DNA of 13,929 nt, taken from positions 2,244-16,172 of the forward strand of contig DGDN01000070.1 of the NCBI GenBank assembly GCA_002385465.1, read 5' to 3'. Made by a program: the position numbers and the translations under genes. Numbering within the stretch: the first letter of the stretch is position 1; every line of letters starts with the position of its first letter. Below are positions 13,123 to 13,929 of this stretch, piece after piece. Source of the stretch: Candidatus Fermentithermobacillaceae bacterium UBA3951. Its GTDB lineage: Bacteria; Bacillota; Sulfobacillia; Fermentithermobacillales; Fermentithermobacillaceae. The notes beneath the pieces were generated by a model. That model saw only the letters and a list, made by a program, of their open reading frames with translations, was not told the DNA's origin and did no database searches.

Positions 13123-13929
13123 TTAGACGACCCTGTTGACATCCAGGATAACTGCGGGATCCCCTTGGGCGAGTATCGTCGCACCCGCAATCCCTTTGAG
13201 CCGCGAAAGCATGTGTCCCATCTCTTTGACAACAATCTCTTCTTCTCCGATAAGCCCGTCCACGCCCAAAGCAAGCGGTTGGTCGTTGGACCTGGTTAAG
13301 AGGGCATACCTGTGCCCGTTATCCGACCAGAGATCATCTCTGAGAGCACCTTCCAGAGAGATGAGCGGGATTACCCTTCCCCTCACGTTCATAGCGGGTT
13401 TCCCCTGGACGCTTCCGACCGTGACGTCCTCCATGGCCAAGACCTCTTCCACCGATGACGTGGGGATGGCGTACACTTGCTCCTTGCACCTCACAAGGAG
13501 GGCCCGCATGATGGCGAGGGTGAGAGGTAGCCTGAGGGTCACCACTGTGCCTTCGCCCAGCTTCGTCCGCACCTCGATCTGGCCGTTCACCTTCTCGAGG
13601 TTTGCCCTGACGACATCCATCCCAACCCCGCGGCCGGATACCTCCGTCGCCACATCAGAAGTCGAGAATCCCGGCATGAAGATGAGCTCCAGCGCCTCCT
13701 TCTCGGACAGCTTCTGGGCGACTTCCTCTGAGATGAGCCCCTTCTTGACAGCCGAACGCTTTACTTTCTCCGCATCTATGCCTGCGCCGTCGTCCTCGAC
13801 CCTCACAACCACCTGGTTCTCCTCGTGGACCGCCGACAGCACTACCCGCCCTCTCGGGGACTTACCCGCCGCGATACGTTTTTCAGGCAGCTCTATCCCG
13901 TGATCCACGGAGTTTCTGAGGATGTGGAT
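13123..13929 (-). CDS. cheA: Chemotaxis histidine kinase CheA, C-terminal part only
   Basis: The frame enters from the right edge, and 268 residues plus the stop are visible. CheA autophosphorylates in response to receptor state and passes phosphate to CheY and CheB. The N box HILRNSVDHGIE (2-13), G1 box EDDGAGID (45-52), FMPGFSTSD segment (84-92) and G2 box GRGVGMDVV (99-107) complete the ATP-binding domain. From about 136 onward is the CheW-like domain that docks to CheW and receptors (LAIMRALLV, YAIPTSSVEEVL, VIPLISL, ILDVNRVV). The histidine phosphotransfer, CheY-binding and dimerisation domains must lie outside the window. The frame continues through the GTG at 13908, so that codon is not a start. 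No cheW or receptor gene is in view. Confidence 0.97.
   Translation of the reverse strand: MHILRNSVDHGIELPEKRIAAGKSPRGRVVLSAVHEENQVVVRVEDDGAGIDAEKVKRSAVKKGLISEEVAQKLSEKEALELIFMPGFSTSDVATEVSGRGVGMDVVRANLEKVNGQIEVRTKLGEGTVVTLRLPLTLAIMRALLVRCKEQVYAIPTSSVEEVLAMEDVTVGSVQGKPAMNVRGRVIPLISLEGALRDDLWSDNGHRYALLTRSNDQPLALGVDGLIGEEEIVVKEMGHMLSRLKGIAGATILAQGDPAVILDVNRVV

Noticed and set aside
13136..13903. Open frame opposite the cheA fragment
   Set aside because: The minus strand carries unmistakable CheA boxes. The plus-strand translation has no motif.

Overview
The window is GC-rich, densely packed bacterial DNA, most likely from a Bacillota (Firmicutes) lineage of the clostridial or Limnochordia kind. 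This is an inference from four things. AGGAGG-type ribosome binding sites are common, and GTG and TTG starts are frequent. The chemotaxis set includes CheC-, CheD- and CheX-type proteins. A DUF4015-type hydrolase is present, as is a cysteine-rich protein of the kind seen near spore-coat functions. No rRNA, tRNA, insertion sequence, CRISPR array or prophage was seen.

Left arm (1-4437, minus strand): reading in the direction of transcription, an AbgB-like M20 amidohydrolase, a LolD/MacB-class ABC ATPase, a GlmL/MutL-like ASKHA protein and the start of a protein with a barrel-sandwich (biotinyl/lipoyl-like) fold. The last three are tightly packed: 15 bp separates two of them, and the final pair share a TAATG stop/start. 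No B12 mutase subunit and no ABC permease lie in the window, so the job of the MutL-like protein is open.

Centre (4438-6211): a divergent promoter region with good sigma-A-type promoters on both strands and a small dyad, followed by guaB (IMP dehydrogenase) on the plus strand. guaB ends facing the next gene, with a 13-bp-stem hairpin between them.

Right-centre (6212-8980, minus strand): a 17-cysteine protein with a candidate sigma-E-like promoter, a run of degenerate 31-bp tandem repeats, and a membrane-anchored DUF4015 putative glycoside hydrolase carried on a collagen-like Gly-X-Y stalk.

Right arm (9091-13929, minus strand): a compact chemotaxis operon in the order cheA (3' part only), cheC-like, cheD, cheY, cheB, cheR, cheX. 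CheA phosphorylates CheY and CheB. CheR and CheB set receptor methylation, CheD deamidates receptors, and the CheC/CheX proteins remove phosphate from CheY. The stalked hydrolase follows cheX in the same direction, after 110 bp holding two small hairpins.

Nothing here is a clear new defence or mobile system. The parts most worth following are the MutL-like/ABC/barrel-sandwich cluster, the collagen-stalk hydrolase with interruptions every 24 residues, the 31-bp repeats, and unusual active-site residues in CheD and CheR.
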